A DNA stretch of 64,000 nucleotides from Hysterium pulicare CBS 123377 (GCA_000467715.1 AJFK01000616.1:51632-115631), one strand, 5' to 3'; positions 48,310-60,142 are shown, counted from the first letter of the stretch. Notes: generated by a model not told the origin, from the letters alone. Numbers and translations are program-made.

Positions 48310-48639
48310 ATGCCAGTGGTCCATGGAGTGTCTTGCGGACCTCCAAAACTCTTCAGCGCTTTCAAAAATGTCTCGTTGCGGATTCGGGATCAACAAGTTA
48401 ACGAGGCGCATTCTAATGCTCGAGCTTTGTCATTTCGGGTTGTGGTTAAACAGCAGAGAGAAAGCTATTATGGGGGATTTGGGGGAAGTCTCGAACTGGG
48501 CTTGGGGATGTGTCTGCTTTGTTCGGGTCTAGGAGTGATGATGGGCATCGTTGAAAGTTTATGCTCTTCGTTGGCGGTTTGCAGAGCCGGCGAATATGCT
48601 ATTGGGAATGATGGCTCTTCATGCCGCTGCTCATGGTAG
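48310..48639 (+). CDS. small ORF behind a TATA box, 109 aa
   Basis: Begins at the first ATG, 75 nt downstream of the TATA box at 48228. The middle is Gly-rich and the C-terminal part Cys-rich (MCLLCSGLG, ESLCSSLAVC, SSCRCSW). It has no recognisable domain or signal peptide. The frame runs through the palindromic box as VMMGIVESLC. Of the small ORFs in the block this has the best promoter-to-ATG arrangement, but coding is unproven. Confidence 0.28.
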   Translation: MPVVHGVSCGPPKLFSAFKNVSLRIRDQQVNEAHSNARALSFRVVVKQQRESYYGGFGGSLELGLGMCLLCSGLGVMMGIVESLCSSLAVCRAGEYAIGNDGSSCRCSW

Positions 48640-48987
48640 CAATCCGGGCGAATAGGTATGCCTCGTACTCGATCCCTGGTAGTCTAAAGGCTTCTGAGCT
48701 TCTTCACTTAAGAGCCTGGAGCGAATATGAAGTAGTTCAACCTAGTCACATGCTTCCGCCGCTGTTTTGCTGTCGCTTGCTCCTCAGCATTCACCTATAA
48801 AGCTTCTTCCTCACCTACCTCTCCTCTTCTTCCCGTACTTTACATTTCCGTGATTTGGTCTCTACTTACAAGATATTAATGAGAAGGTGTTGATGGATAC
48901 TTTAGTAGATCTTCAGAAACATTTGCATCAACATATCATGTCTGTTGCGATGGGTCCGAGACCAAAACAGACTACTGCACGGGAACA

Positions 48988-49671
48988 ATGGTCCGCTTCG
49001 TTGTTCTGAACTCGTGTCTAAATATCCATGGGGATGCTTTCCATGGTGGATATGAAAGATACCGGTGGTATCTTCGTTCATCCGCTCGTGGTGATGAGGG
49101 CCATTACCCCATGGACAAGAACGTCCCCGGTAGTATTTTCCTAATGAATTTTAGGGCCGTTTTTTTCATTTTGGTCAACTCTAACGAAACGGGGACAGCA
49201 ATCCATAAGCATGAGCCGGAGCGTGAGCTAAGAGATATTGCGCTTGTCGGTTGCGAAAAGTGGAGTCCAACTCCACATGGATCAGAATCCTTCCACTTTT
49301 GGAACATCAACCGGGGATACACTTGGTGGAAGGTCATTAAGGTCTCAAGATTTGTTGTGGCGAATCTTAAGGGGAGTATGGAGGTTTATATAACTTTCAG
49401 GCTGCGGGTAGAATCTATGAGGTTCACGTGGCACCGCCGTGCTATGTACTCGAAGTCCAAGCTCTGGGATAGGTGTAAAAGCCGTCTCCATCTCTCCTCC
49501 GTCTTTCAATTTTCTTACCTTCACAGCTTTTGGAAAACGAGAAGTGGAACAACCTATCTAGGATCGATCTACCATGGAGCGCTCCTGGAGTTCTCGGCCG
49601 CTTGGGAGTTACAAAAAGCACAGACTTTGGTTATATGTGCGCCGTGGCGGGCTTCCAAATATATACCTTGA
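48988..49671 (+). CDS. unexplained 227-aa ORF in gene-poor block 2
   Basis: The longest uninterrupted frame in the block, starting 190 nt after the TATA box at 48796. The sequence is rich in Arg, Trp and aromatic residues and contains no motif I recognise. It runs across the next TATA box (49387), which argues that it is either an old coding remnant or chance. Confidence 0.2.
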   Translation: MVRFVVLNSCLNIHGDAFHGGYERYRWYLRSSARGDEGHYPMDKNVPGSIFLMNFRAVFFILVNSNETGTAIHKHEPERELRDIALVGCEKWSPTPHGSESFHFWNINRGYTWWKVIKVSRFVVANLKGSMEVYITFRLRVESMRFTWHRRAMYSKSKLWDRCKSRLHLSSVFQFSYLHSFWKTRSGTTYLGSIYHGALLEFSAAWELQKAQTLVICAPWRASKYIP

Positions 49672-50498
49672 AGATGGCATGGGTTGGACCGTTGGAGTTG
49701 GGCTCGGGGGTTAGATTGTGATCTTACTTCTATCGGGACTCTCAACGGTGTCTAAGTAGCATGATTATCACACCCACCCAAATGAAGTGATGATCCCTAT
49801 CACCGTTAATATGCATCAACTATCCAAGATCACCAGCCAGAACCATTCATTCCCAACGGTTTCGGAGTTTGCCTCCCACTTGTCGTCGTTATTCAATGTC
49901 TAGAACAATGAATCCAATTATCTCGATCTTGTTGCAATACTGGCGAGACATGTTCTTTACCAAGCTTGCGGGGTGGTCCTCCATTTAGCACGCTCGTCAA
50001 GTTCTTCGAACGCGCGGCCCAGATCGAAACATGTTCTTGAGTCTTTTTGTGGATAATCTCGGTCCTCAATGAGGCCTTTCTGTGGTGTGAGAGAAAGAAG
50101 GTGGTTCTGAAGCAGAAGATTTATATGTTGTTCCAAGGACCAAAGAGGTCATCTGTAGGAATATTAGTAAGATATGAGGTAAGCTCAAGTCCCCCAAGCA
50201 ATATAAAATGCAGCTCAAAATGCAGGATCACCTTTCTACTCCTTACATTCGACTCCAGGTCCCAGCAGATCATGGCCGTGACAAACCATGCGGTTATGGA
50301 GTCTAAGGTGGCTCTGGGTGTGTTACAGAGACCATAACAGACGATTCTTACCCATCCATGGTCTTCTTCCTGCCCTGTCCAAAAGTAGGATAAAGCGCTA
50401 CGGAATGTGGACCGTGAATCGGAGTGAGCACAGCCGGCATGTGGGCTTCCCCCAGTCGCCACGTATTGAATGTTACCAGTTGATTTCACTATTCATCG

Positions 50499-50795
50499 TC
50501 AAGCGATAGGATGATCTCCATCAGCATCAAAGATAGCCTTCGTTGATCCTCCGGTCGGTTCCAGATAGTAGCCATTCTTAGCAGTCCACACTCCGCCACC
50601 ACCAACCCATGTGGTGCTTTTGCAGTATCTTTCGACCAGCCAATCTAAAACCTGCACAGAAAGTCGCGAAGAACTTATAATCTTCCAGAGTTTAAGTTTA
50701 TGAATGGCGCCAAACGGCCAGACACATGAGCTGGGAGGGAAATATGTAGTGAAAGCGGCTCCGGGGTTCAGCACATTTTGGCTTTCCTCTTTCAT
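50499..50795 (-). CDS. small ORF, 98 aa, protein-like
   Basis: The minus-strand ATG at 50795 follows a TATTAAAT box (about 50860) and a pyrimidine-rich leader. The C-terminal half (LDWLVERYCKSTTWV, GGVWTAKNGYYLEPTGG) reads like a folded domain, with a helix followed by Trp/Tyr beta-strands, but I do not recognise a family. It may be the last intact piece of a decayed gene or one exon of a spliced one. Confidence 0.3.
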   Translation of the reverse strand: MKEESQNVLNPGAAFTTYFPPSSCVWPFGAIHKLKLWKIISSSRLSVQVLDWLVERYCKSTTWVGGGGVWTAKNGYYLEPTGGSTKAIFDADGDHPIA

Positions 50796-51190
50796 TATGA
50801 AGAAAAAGGGTTACTTAATGTTGTGCAGAGTAAGATAGAAAGAAAAGTGTGTGATATTGAGGATTTAATATTGTAAACCACGTCAGGATGGGTTGGTTCC
50901 TTGGCATGTGGCTTATTTCCCATGGTACTCCTAGTGCTTTTGTACATTAGAAAGCTACAACATTCCTTGCCTATTCTAATTCCCGTGCGTTGTCATGATC
51001 GTCATTATCACGACTCAATATCGCTCGTCGTCATAAGCTGCCACCATATTTCCACGATCGTTTTGGTACCAGACCGCATAAAGCGCTTTGACAAGTCCGA
51101 AAACATCCCAAACATAGTACCTGGTTGAGTTCATTTTTTCCATGATTTTGAGCCCTCCAGTTGATTGATCCGGTCCACTCAGGAACGTCG

Positions 51191-51260
51191 TGCTTCATCT
51201 TCTTATCATCATCTTCATATCATCATGTTCATATTATCATCTTCTTATCATTATTACTGG
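51191..51260. repeat. degenerate ATC/TTC low-complexity tract
   Basis: About 70 bp of imperfect repeats of ATCATC and TTCATA/TTCTTA, including paired strings such as CATCTTCTTATCAT. It lies just upstream of the minus-strand TATA-like box at 51315 in transcript sense. Probably slippage-generated. Confidence 0.6.
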
Positions 51261-51501
51261 TGTATATCAGTGAAGCTAAGTGGAAAAGAAAGAGGAATGT
51301 GCGTGTCGGGAGGGGTTTATATATTCGGCTTCTCCTGGATGATGACTAACGCTCTTAGCGTTGTTTGACCGCATCCCCGACTCTTTCTCAAATGGGGGGC
51401 ACAGGATCTATCTCCACTCCCGAAAACTATATAAACATCCTCTGGTACTCTTTTTTACCTGCTACACCACACCCTTGAGTCTCACGTTCAATCGCGACTT
51501 A

Positions 51502-51744
51502 ATGCAGCTAATATGCCGTACACAACTGGACATTACTTGTGATGTTCAAAAATTGGAGTCGGTAGTAGTATGGGTGAAGTGGGTGAAGTGCGGGACTCCT
51601 TTGCCAAAACGACTCAGATATCTGCTGATGGGGATGGAGATCGTACTCGAAAGCGGCAGAATCGTAATGGCTGTGGAGAGCCAGCAACTTTTCCGTCTGC
51701 TAACGATAGGATTGTGGACCTCGGTGGTACTCGAAACCAACTAA
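51502..51744 (+). CDS. small ORF behind a TATA box, 80 aa
   Basis: First ATG downstream of the TATATAAAC box at 51428. The product is hydrophobic with Val/Leu-rich stretches and no clear signal peptide or domain. It ends shortly before the palindromic box at 51784. Coding status uncertain. Confidence 0.22.
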   Translation: MQLICRTQLDITCDVQKLESVVVWVKWVKCGTPLPKRLRYLLMGMEIVLESGRIVMAVESQQLFRLLTIGLWTSVVLETN

Positions 51745-54700
51745 CGCGATAGAAGCAGGGTTGGTGGTGAGTTCTCAAATAAAGTGGTGATTATCATCTT
51801 CACCTTCCCCTATCCGTTTCAGCATGTTATTCTTCAACATGCACAGTCAGGTTCTTTCCCTCTTCCCAGAGTCCAAGACCATCACAATTGCCATAGTGTT
51901 GACCATAGTCATTGGTTCGATCCCAAGTTTTCCAATATCGGCATGATGTGCATCAACCAATGTGTTTGGAACCTCCAGGACCACTACAGAAGCCATTTAC
52001 CCATTCTATCAGAAAGGATCGTGGCCAAAGCTCCGACTCGTGTGTCCACTAACTTTGACAACCCAAACTAGGAACCAACCCGAAAAGAGGTCCATGAAGT
52101 GGAAGCCTCTTCTATTTGAGCATGCTTGTGAGCGGAATGTAGTGTCCTCATCTTTCAACAGAATTTGAGACTTTTATATCCATCATAAGCCTGACGAAGA
52201 ATCCAGAAGATTACATAACGCCGAAACTCATCGCTGAGCACACTTCGAAGTTACTAAGCAGAGATTCGTAGGATCAGAAATCTCCCTTACGAAGTAACCA
52301 TAAAACCCCACGACCTGCTCCAGAACTTCTCCTTTCACGGTTGCTCCTAAACTCGAATCACGCCAGTACAGGAGAAGCGTCATGGCTTTGACCCGAGGTA
52401 GAAAAGATTTAGTCTCTAAATGATTGATGTTGGTCTCAAGATCGCACATTTGATCGAAAACGAACATATGTCTGGCTGGAGACGGAGCCGCGAATGAAGA
52501 TCGATTCTGCCAGAAGGATGGTAGAATGCTGGTTCCGACCTTGAGATTGCTAATCCTTCAGTTATTGATACAGCGTACAAACATAGTTGAGCGGTAGACC
52601 ATCTGGCGATGCGTGTACTTGGACGTGTCTAGATATAGAAGTCTTAACACAGATAGATATTGATTGATAGTGATGCTCATCGAAAAAACAACGACAAAAT
52701 ATCCAGCGGCATGAAGATCATCACCACATACTACCTCATCGTTCTTAAAGTACCTAACCCACTCTCCCTCCACACCCATTTTTGGATCGGTAACCGAGAT
52801 TGGTTTCCACCTCTCCATTTCATTTTCCTGCATTCAATTTTGGACCCAGAACGACCCATGAGCATTTCCTCGATGGACACAAGAACCATTATCGCTTGGT
52901 GTAGGTCGATGATGCTTTCAAAGACCAACAATCTCACCTCAGAGCCATAGATACATCTCAACTGATTTCATTGGTGGTTGACTTTGACTTCCGCTTGGAA
53001 CATGCTGTAGAGTTCAAGACCTGTAGTGGCGTGCCCAAGACTTTATACATTCAAGAGCAGAAACTTTGGAACGGGAGCTTACCTAATCTGCCCATTCACC
53101 GCTCCAGCACGACCTAACTTCATGACTAAGCCCAAACGCACTCGAAAACTTCCCATGTTCTCTTGACCTGAAGATCTATAAGTATCTCCTTGTGCTTCTG
53201 AGAAGAGGTCTACTTTCCACCACCATCCCCCAATCTCCTAGAGCCACAAAGTAAATCTGTCAGAAGCTTATGCGGAGCGGAGCTTGGGGAAGCGACTCCT
53301 TTACCAAGAAGCGTGTTAGAAGGCATTCCATGTGGGCTTCTGGTGTCCCGGTCTGAGGTCCTGTCATACAACAATTTCAACAATTTCAATTTTGGAATAA
53401 GCCGCTGGGTGTCATATCATCAATCCAAGTTTTGTAGATTGCTATGGCTGGTGTGGCGTCTTAACTTGAACCAAAATAACCGCGAACTAAAAGATATGAT
53501 GTTGGAAATGGGGACGGGCGTTCGAGGTTACTTTGTTGTTACGTGCATGCGCGTTGATGAGTCCCATCTATTCGATGAGAAAGACTGGTTGATGATGGCC
53601 ACCATCACCATCTTTTGTATCAAGTCAGCATCCCGACTTCATACTGAAACGAATCCCAGGACAAGGCCTCGTGTTGGTTGGAAGCCGTGATTCCTTGATG
53701 AAGGATATTGGTGAGTTGATATAGTCCATCATCACTGTTTGCTGCTGATATTTGCTCATAGGACTAGAATATTCCAACACTTCGAGAATCAGAAGGACAT
53801 AGACCTGAACTCGAAGTTCTGGACGTTACTTTCCACAGAGCTAGAATCTCCCACACAAGCTCCATCGTAGTGGATGTTGTGGGAAAGTTTGTCCTGCAAC
53901 CATGCATCGTTGAAGTTCGCTTTTTGGAAGCTCCAGCAGAGCCCATGAGTCCAGATTCAGAGCTGAGTTGAATGGGCTTATTGAGGACTGAAGTCCAAGC
54001 CACAGCGAGGAGACACATTGTTGTGATTTCGACAACCTTGTGATCTCTCGATGTTTGAGTCGGTGTGGTGTTCGAATGCTCTGGAGACGGGAGATAGCTT
54101 TTACATCTTTCAAAGAAGAAGACAGACCTAGAGGTTACGTAAACTTCTTAATTGTCTAGTCATACGTTAGTCTCTCTTTAAAGATATCTCTATGAAAATA
54201 AAAGGGGTTAAGGATGCATCTAACCCCTCCATTGAGTCCAACGGTACACTTTAAACCTTAGGTTTCGCGTATGGAGATTCTTACTATTGTTCAGCAGTGA
54301 TGATGCTCTCCATTACTCCTCCATGCCCTTCATCGAACGGTACCAACAACTCACTTCTTTCGACCACAGCGAGCATCTACGGCCAAGATGCAATCGATCC
54401 CGCACATATTATTAGGTCGTCGTTGAAGTTTTTGCCCCGCTCACAGCCATTCTCCGTGGCATAGCCATATTTCGACTTCTCCGCAAACGTGCCCTTCACA
54501 AAGTGCCGCGATTTTTCGTGGGAGGCTCAAGCCCAACCGGCAAACCAGGTCATGGCTTCGACTCTCTGCTTTTCTTAATTCGCCCCGACGAGGTTACAAA
54601 GCCTCCAAAGTGAGAATTCCGGAAGTGAGGAACGGCGTTTATATATTCTTTGGCTAAACGATGGAAAAGTAGAAAGCTTACCTAAGCCCTAGACCTCGAA

Positions 54701-55325
54701 TCATAAGACCCCGAAACTTGATGTCCAAAGCTAAGATGGGCGAGAAGCGGCGTAAGTTGCACGTGATGACTCGGAATATTTCTCTCTGTTGAGAATTATA
54801 TAAGCCCTCTCTAGATTGCGAATCACTCACAGCACAAGAATCTTGAGGTTCGAGCAATACTCAAAAAGAGGAGACTTACATGACTCAGAGTCAGACTTCA
54901 ATCTTCCAGCATACTGGGCACGATGTGGTTCTGCAGCCAAAACACCGCACCCTACTCTCCATGCTGTACTGGTAGTCGAGACGATCGAAAACCAACAGCT
55001 GCGTTATTCTCATGGGTCGGTGGTGGAGGGGTGGAGAAATTGGGGCAAGGGAGCCTGTTACGGGCAACCCTGCAGATGCGTTAGTTTGAAGTTCTAGATA
55101 GTGGCGTGGAGTAGGGAACTCCGACAATGAAGAGCATTATTGATCTTCAACAAGGAAGTAAACACATACTCTCTCTACGGTCTTTCGCGAAAGGCGGAAG
55201 CGCGTAAGGAAGAAGTAAATCACCTGTCCCTCACACACGTGTCCAATCCAACCTTCCTCGCTCCTAGAAAGGATATATAAACCCCTTGCTTCTCTACCTA
55301 AATCCTTCCTCAAGTCAATTACACT

Positions 55326-55619
55326 ATGGTCTTTGACTCGATTCCAACAGCCAAAGACCCTCTGTTCATGTGCGAATTTGCGACTCTGCTCCAAAATCAC
55401 TTCGAGTCGGTACTAATATGTGGACCGTCGGTTCATACTCAACGGAGGGAACGATGCATGGAGTGGAGTCTCCCTTGCGAGATTGAACCACAAGAGTCCG
55501 GACTAAAAGCCCATGGTTGGGTTTCCGAACCCAGAAGGAAGGAAACGGGGAGTGTGGCTCTTCTGTGGTCTTATCGGCTTTGTAACTTGTCAATGATGAG
55601 CATTATATCGAACTGTTGA
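55326..55619 (+). CDS. small ORF behind a TATA box, 97 aa
   Basis: First ATG, 45 nt downstream of the TATATAAA box at 55274, which has CACGTG about 40 nt upstream. The product has 7 Cys and ends LSMMSIISNC at the palindromic box (55590). No recognisable domain. With the 109-aa ORF at 48310 it has the best promoter-ATG geometry in the block. Confidence 0.28.
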   Translation: MVFDSIPTAKDPLFMCEFATLLQNHFESVLICGPSVHTQRRERCMEWSLPCEIEPQESGLKAHGWVSEPRRKETGSVALLWSYRLCNLSMMSIISNC

Positions 55620-56058
55620 TATGGAGCAGCATCATCACGAATCTCTGCAATTACTTGCGTAGTCTAGGCTGTTGATGACGAGTGTCAGTATGAGATGATC
55701 TCGAAAGTCTCAAGGAAATCGGTGTACGGGGGTTGTGAAAGGCTAGACCCCCGACAACCCATCAGCTCTTTTCAAGGCTTTGGTATGGATCCCATAGAGA
55801 CTGCTCAAAGCACAAAGTGGTTCAAGCTTAGAAGACGCCATGGATTGCTAGGCATGCGGTCGTTGACAAGGAGAAACGTGTGAAGAGCGAGAAAGAAGTC
55901 TAAAGAATGAGAGATAATCATACCTGGGACAACGCGCCGAAAACTAGATTGACTTCCAAAACTGACACTAAGACACGTGACGAAACAGAATGCATCAACG
56001 ATACTTAATCCATGCTTCAGAAGCCTCTACACCACCCACCATACCCTCTCTCCCCTAC

Positions 56059-57432
56059 CTACTTCCCTATCCTCACACACAACGCCGCCTCTACCCCCTC
56101 CACAAACTCCATCCAAGCAGGATCATTCCAAGGAAGATAACTCCCAAACAACAGCTCAACAACTCCCTTCTCAAAATCAACCCACCAATTCGTATTCGCA
56201 GCCCCATACCAATACACACTCCCCTTACTTCAACCCTTCCTCCCATCACCAAGCACCTTATCCTTCCCCTGGACCCCACATCCAAACCCATAACTCCCTT
56301 CTGGGTCCATAGCTTCGAGGTCTGCCGGATAAGTCATAGCAGGCATAGACGCGGCTATTTTTCTGTGGGAGTTTCTGAGATGAGGGGGGAGTTGCGGTTT
56401 AGTCATTTCGGCGACGGAGGAAGTGATGAGGATCTGGGAGCCGGTGATGGGGTTTGTGCCGTGGTTTAGGAGTGTTACGAGTAGTTTGCTCCAGTCGGCG
56501 GCTGAGGAGACGAGACCTGTTCCTAGGGGCGTCGCGTGATATGTTTCTTCGGGATAGATTGTTGGAAACTCGCGTTTGGCTAGGACGGGCGGATCAATGG
56601 TCACGTACGTTCCATCTGGCTGCTTCATGCTTCGAGGCCAGAACCAGTCTGGGTTATCCGTTGTGATGGTCTCTCCAAACGTTTCTTCAAAGCCAGTAGA
56701 ATTCTTGCCTAGAGGTTTGAAGATGTTTTCGTCCATGTACTCGGCGAGTGAGCGTTTCATGAGCCGTTCAATTAGTGGCGCGAGCCAGTCGAATCCTTGA
56801 CCGTATTCGGTATGTTCACCAGGCTGCCAGAAAAGATGGCTGTTTAGAATTGTGAGGTGAGGATCGTTTGCTTCGTTCACACCTGGAACCTTCACAGAAA
56901 GTAGCTCAAGCAGAGGCGTATAGAAAAAGGAATGCCCGGTGCCGTTAGTATGATTCATCAGCATCCGCGGCGTTATCGGTTTTGTCTTGGGGACCAATAT
57001 GGGACTCTTGTCTTCGTTCAGTGCTATACATACTTCTTTCGACGCAAGTTCTGGTAAGAGACGCTCAATCACTTCGCTGTCATCTAGTTGTACTATGTCC
57101 CGCTCGACGAGTCGCATGAATGCAATAGCGCCAGAGATTTTTGTAAATGAGTGTTGCATAGCTAGAGAATCGGTGGAGAGAGGAATCGATGCACTAGCGG
57201 CATGAGAGAAGATGCAATTGTTCTTAGCATCAACAATATGAACTATAGCGCCTGGAAGTTTGGGGTGGTCACCAGCACACGCTTCTTCCACGAAGTTTTG
57301 AGTTCCGAGCTGGCTTCTGGTGCTAAAGAGAGCGTGAAGTTTGTTGTGGTAGCCAACGTGGTGGAAATTGCATTCGCTTTCGGCCGCGGGCGTTGGGAAA
57401 TTGTGGTCTTTTTGAGGAATCTTCCAGGCAAG
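56059..57432 (-). pseudogene. beta-lactamase-family serine hydrolase, interrupted by an in-frame stop
   Basis: The class C beta-lactamase/esterase fold is clear: catalytic SxxK (HSFTKISG), YGQGFDWLAPLIERLMKRSL, NIFKPLGKNSTGF, and a C-terminal GFGCGVQGKDKV. After GRKG the frame hits TGA (56232-56230) but then continues in the same frame with VYWYGAANTNWWVDFEKG and WNDPAWMEFVEGVEA, which is the family's normal C-terminus, to a stop at 56059. The stop lies in a 12-nt near-duplication (AAGGG..AAGT / AAGGGGAGT). At the 5' end the frame is open to 57432 but has no ATG before the catalytic region, so a start codon or first exon is missing. I infer a decayed gene; relatives are hydrolases of varied small substrates. 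Confidence 0.7.
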
Positions 57433-58367
57433 TCAAAATGGAGGAAGTAGTGAGATGCTATGTAGAGTTGAGTTAGCTCGACTTGAAAAGATACCCTGAA
57501 GCCTTTGTCCAGGAAGCCTAGGGCAAGACTGGTGAAAAATGAAAAGCACTAACCGTATTATGTATTACTGATTAGTTGGAGAAGGCAAACCGCAGCTTTG
57601 CTAAAAGCCACTGGATTGTCCTACAGCGTAAACCAAGAAATATGCCTGCAAAATATTTATGGATAAAGATGCTTGCAATATGAGACATGGAAATAAATTT
57701 ATATAAACGAGCAGTGTGTTACACAGTTGAAATTGAGGTACATCCGCTGAAAGCAGACCGTTCCTCTTACCTAATCAAGTAATATGCCCTAGTCAGCGCC
57801 GTTTGAAATATGGATTGATAAAAGGTCATGGAGTCAGCAAACGTATCTATATTGAGGAAGCAACCGAGTTGCAGTCGCATGGTCCACAAAAGGTTTAGTA
57901 CACACATAAGAAACACCTATAAACTACCTAAGCAAAAGACAAGGGATATGTTCTTGGCCCAAGTAAGCATACGAGGTAAGAAAGATAATATCTTGAAGCT
58001 GCTGCGGCTCAAAGGCTTGTCCATCAGCTGTGTGTCTGCCCCTATCCACTCCGTTACTAGGGGTTCGCATAGATGATTTGGACTCGGGGAAGGCCATCAA
58101 AGTTAGCTGCTTCTGGAACTGTGATTTGTCGTCTGGCAAGCAGAAACCGAGCTCTCATCAAGCCTGTCCAGAATATGCTTAGGTGTCCAAAAGCATGTGC
58201 ACGGATTAGTTTCGAAAAGGATTAGGTTTACCAGCAACGAATGCGCAATGAACGTGCTCATCGCTCGCAATAGTCACTCAGTAATTCGGACCGGCGTAAA
58301 GAACCGCAGTAAATTCTATGCACTCCGCATAATGCCGCAAGCGGATGACGGGGAAAAATTAATAATA
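57433..58367. other. 935-bp intergenic region
   Basis: A TATATAAA box near 57700 on the + strand and short conflicting ORFs; no recognisable gene. The missing 5' exon of the beta-lactamase-like gene was looked for here and not found. Confidence 0.35.
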
Positions 58368-59468
58368 CTATTTCGTCCATGGTAGGCCCAATTTCTTCAT
58401 CTCAACGGCGAGCTGAAAGATATAGTCCAAGCTAGTGGCAGTTCAGTCAAATGAATAAGCATGCCATATACAAGCAACCTGACTCACCTCTCACACTGTG
58501 TCTTGGCTTTATGCACGTTGTCACCCCATACGTATCTGCTGAGCGTCAGCATCCCGCAGATTACAGCTCTTAACGAAACGGGGAGGAGGTGAAAGGCACT
58601 TACATGCCATGCCTCCTGACTAACACAGCGTAGGTATCTGGGTACTTCTCCATAGCCTGTTCGAGGCTTTCCGTAAGGTCTTCCTCACTAATTTGCGAGT
58701 TGCTCTGTCAGCCATTTCTATTCGATTTCTCTCGATGATTGCTAGCCGTTTTGGAAGTCAGGAAAACGAGTCTTCAAGACAACATACTGGGCAGTGTTCT
58801 CGATGATCGGTATCCTTAGGCGATCATAATAACCTAGGTTTCCCGCCTTTCCCTTTCCTTTGGGGATTCCTTTAATCTGTTCAATTTCCTCAATTTCGAA
58901 ACAGGAATCTTTGCCAAAATCTCGTTCGACCAGTAATGTTGTGAGAACAGCCCATTGTGAGTGTGTATGTATGCAGCAACCGGCGCCGCGGGTAAAGGCT
59001 GCGAGGAAAAGAGGTGTACAGGCTGACGGTTTCAGGACCTGTTGGGGAGGAGGTCAGAAGTGTAGGCCATTTTCTCTCGGAGAAGTAATAGATGATAGAG
59101 GAAGAACATCGATATATCAAATGCAGAAATTAGCGTACGGTCGGTTTTCGCAAATACTCGCGCGTATTAAAGTCCATCACAAACATATCCGTTGGCTGCA
59201 TCATCTCTTTCTGAACGCCGGACGGCGCAATGAAGATATGGTCATGATGGCGAATGCTTGTGCCACCACCAGTTCCTGTGACCTAGTCAATCATAGCAGA
59301 TTAGCAGCTTGCAGTGATCAAGTCTGTAAAGTCTAGGACATGACGGTTGGTATGTACCCAGCCCAGAGTATAAAACTTTCTGCATAACGAGCAGATGAGA
59401 TTTGAAGGATGATCTGGGTCCGATGAATGGATCAGATGTTCGTTGTCGGTGTCTCCTTTCGAAGCCAT
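58368..59468 (-). CDS. mde1: methylthioribulose-1-phosphate dehydratase, 233 aa
   Basis: Cytosolic enzyme of the methionine salvage pathway; it dehydrates 5-methylthioribulose 1-phosphate and belongs to the class II aldolase/adducin fold. Six exons, all in frame: 59468-59358, 59282-59139, 59038-58788, 58687-58604, 58535-58488, 58431-58368. The family core is intact: [32 protein letters not shown], the zinc ligands [57 protein letters not shown] and the end [20 protein letters not shown]. One variant: the residue after IENTA is His, made at a splice junction where relatives have Gln. Start [10 protein letters not shown] was chosen for length. Confidence 0.93.
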
Positions 59469-60142
59469 CTTGTATACCAAAGATAGATTGTTGAGTGATG
59501 GTGTTGTTGGGACGAAGTTCTGCGCGTAGAAAATCTTCGAGAATGACGCGATTGGCGGGGCATTGAAGCATTCACCCGACGTGCAGTAGCATTCATATTT
59601 GACGTCAAAACGTATGGACATTCTCCAGTAGCATCACAATAATCGTGCACATCACGGGAGACATTGAACTGATTCGGATATCTACTAGCAATACAAGACG
59701 CCACTACAATGCTGAAACAGCGGTTACTTCAAGCAGGAAACCTCCATCGGACCTGGCCAAGCGGCACCCTATGAGTTAAAATATTGTAGGATGTGTATGG
59801 GGGACTATGATTGAGAGCGCTGAGCTCTCGTGGTTTTTATCGATTGCCTTTGCCGCGAGCTCATGATGCTATTTTGTTCTGCTATCATCCAACATAATTT
59901 TTAAGAGGAGTCGCGTATCGCTCCTAATGGTCTTCGCCTTCGCTTGAATTTCTTTTACGGTGGCTCGGGATCCGATACCAGTTGCTTGATAAGGAGTGGA
60001 GCTGATCAGACTTATCTTCGAGTAATGGGGGTGAATCAGTCCTGTTCTTCGGCCGTGTCTAACTGGTCTTCGTTCGGAGGATGTAAGGTCAAAGAAGTGA
60101 TGAAAGTGCAGCAATAATCGATTTGAGGGACGAGGGTATCGG
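59469..60142. other. 674-bp intergenic region
   Basis: Upstream of mde1 and downstream of cka1 (both read left). Short ORFs overlap the mde1 leader. No TATA box or repeat of note. Confidence 0.35.

Larger units (their letters stand above)
47834..56058. repeat. gene-poor block 2 with recurrent promoter-like units
   Basis: About 8 kb without a recognisable protein gene. Plus-strand TATA boxes lie at 48228, 48796, 49387, 51428, 53177, 54797 and 55274; minus-strand ones near 50860, 51315, 52170 and 54640. CACGTG lies about 35-55 nt upstream of the boxes at 48228, 54797 and 55274. Near-palindromes TGATGA..CATCA or similar follow about 300-430 nt downstream of the plus-strand boxes: 48535, 49090, 49786, 51784, 53589, 54296, 55124 and 55590. 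The layout is the same as in block 1. Only short ORFs lie between. I infer the same diverged repeated unit as in block 1. Confidence 0.45.

Noticed and set aside
22545-53345. 13-mer CCATGTGGGCTTC shared at about 22558 and 53328, with a near match at 50439
   Set aside because: A 13-mer repeat is expected many times by chance in 64 kb, so this alone is not evidence of homology.
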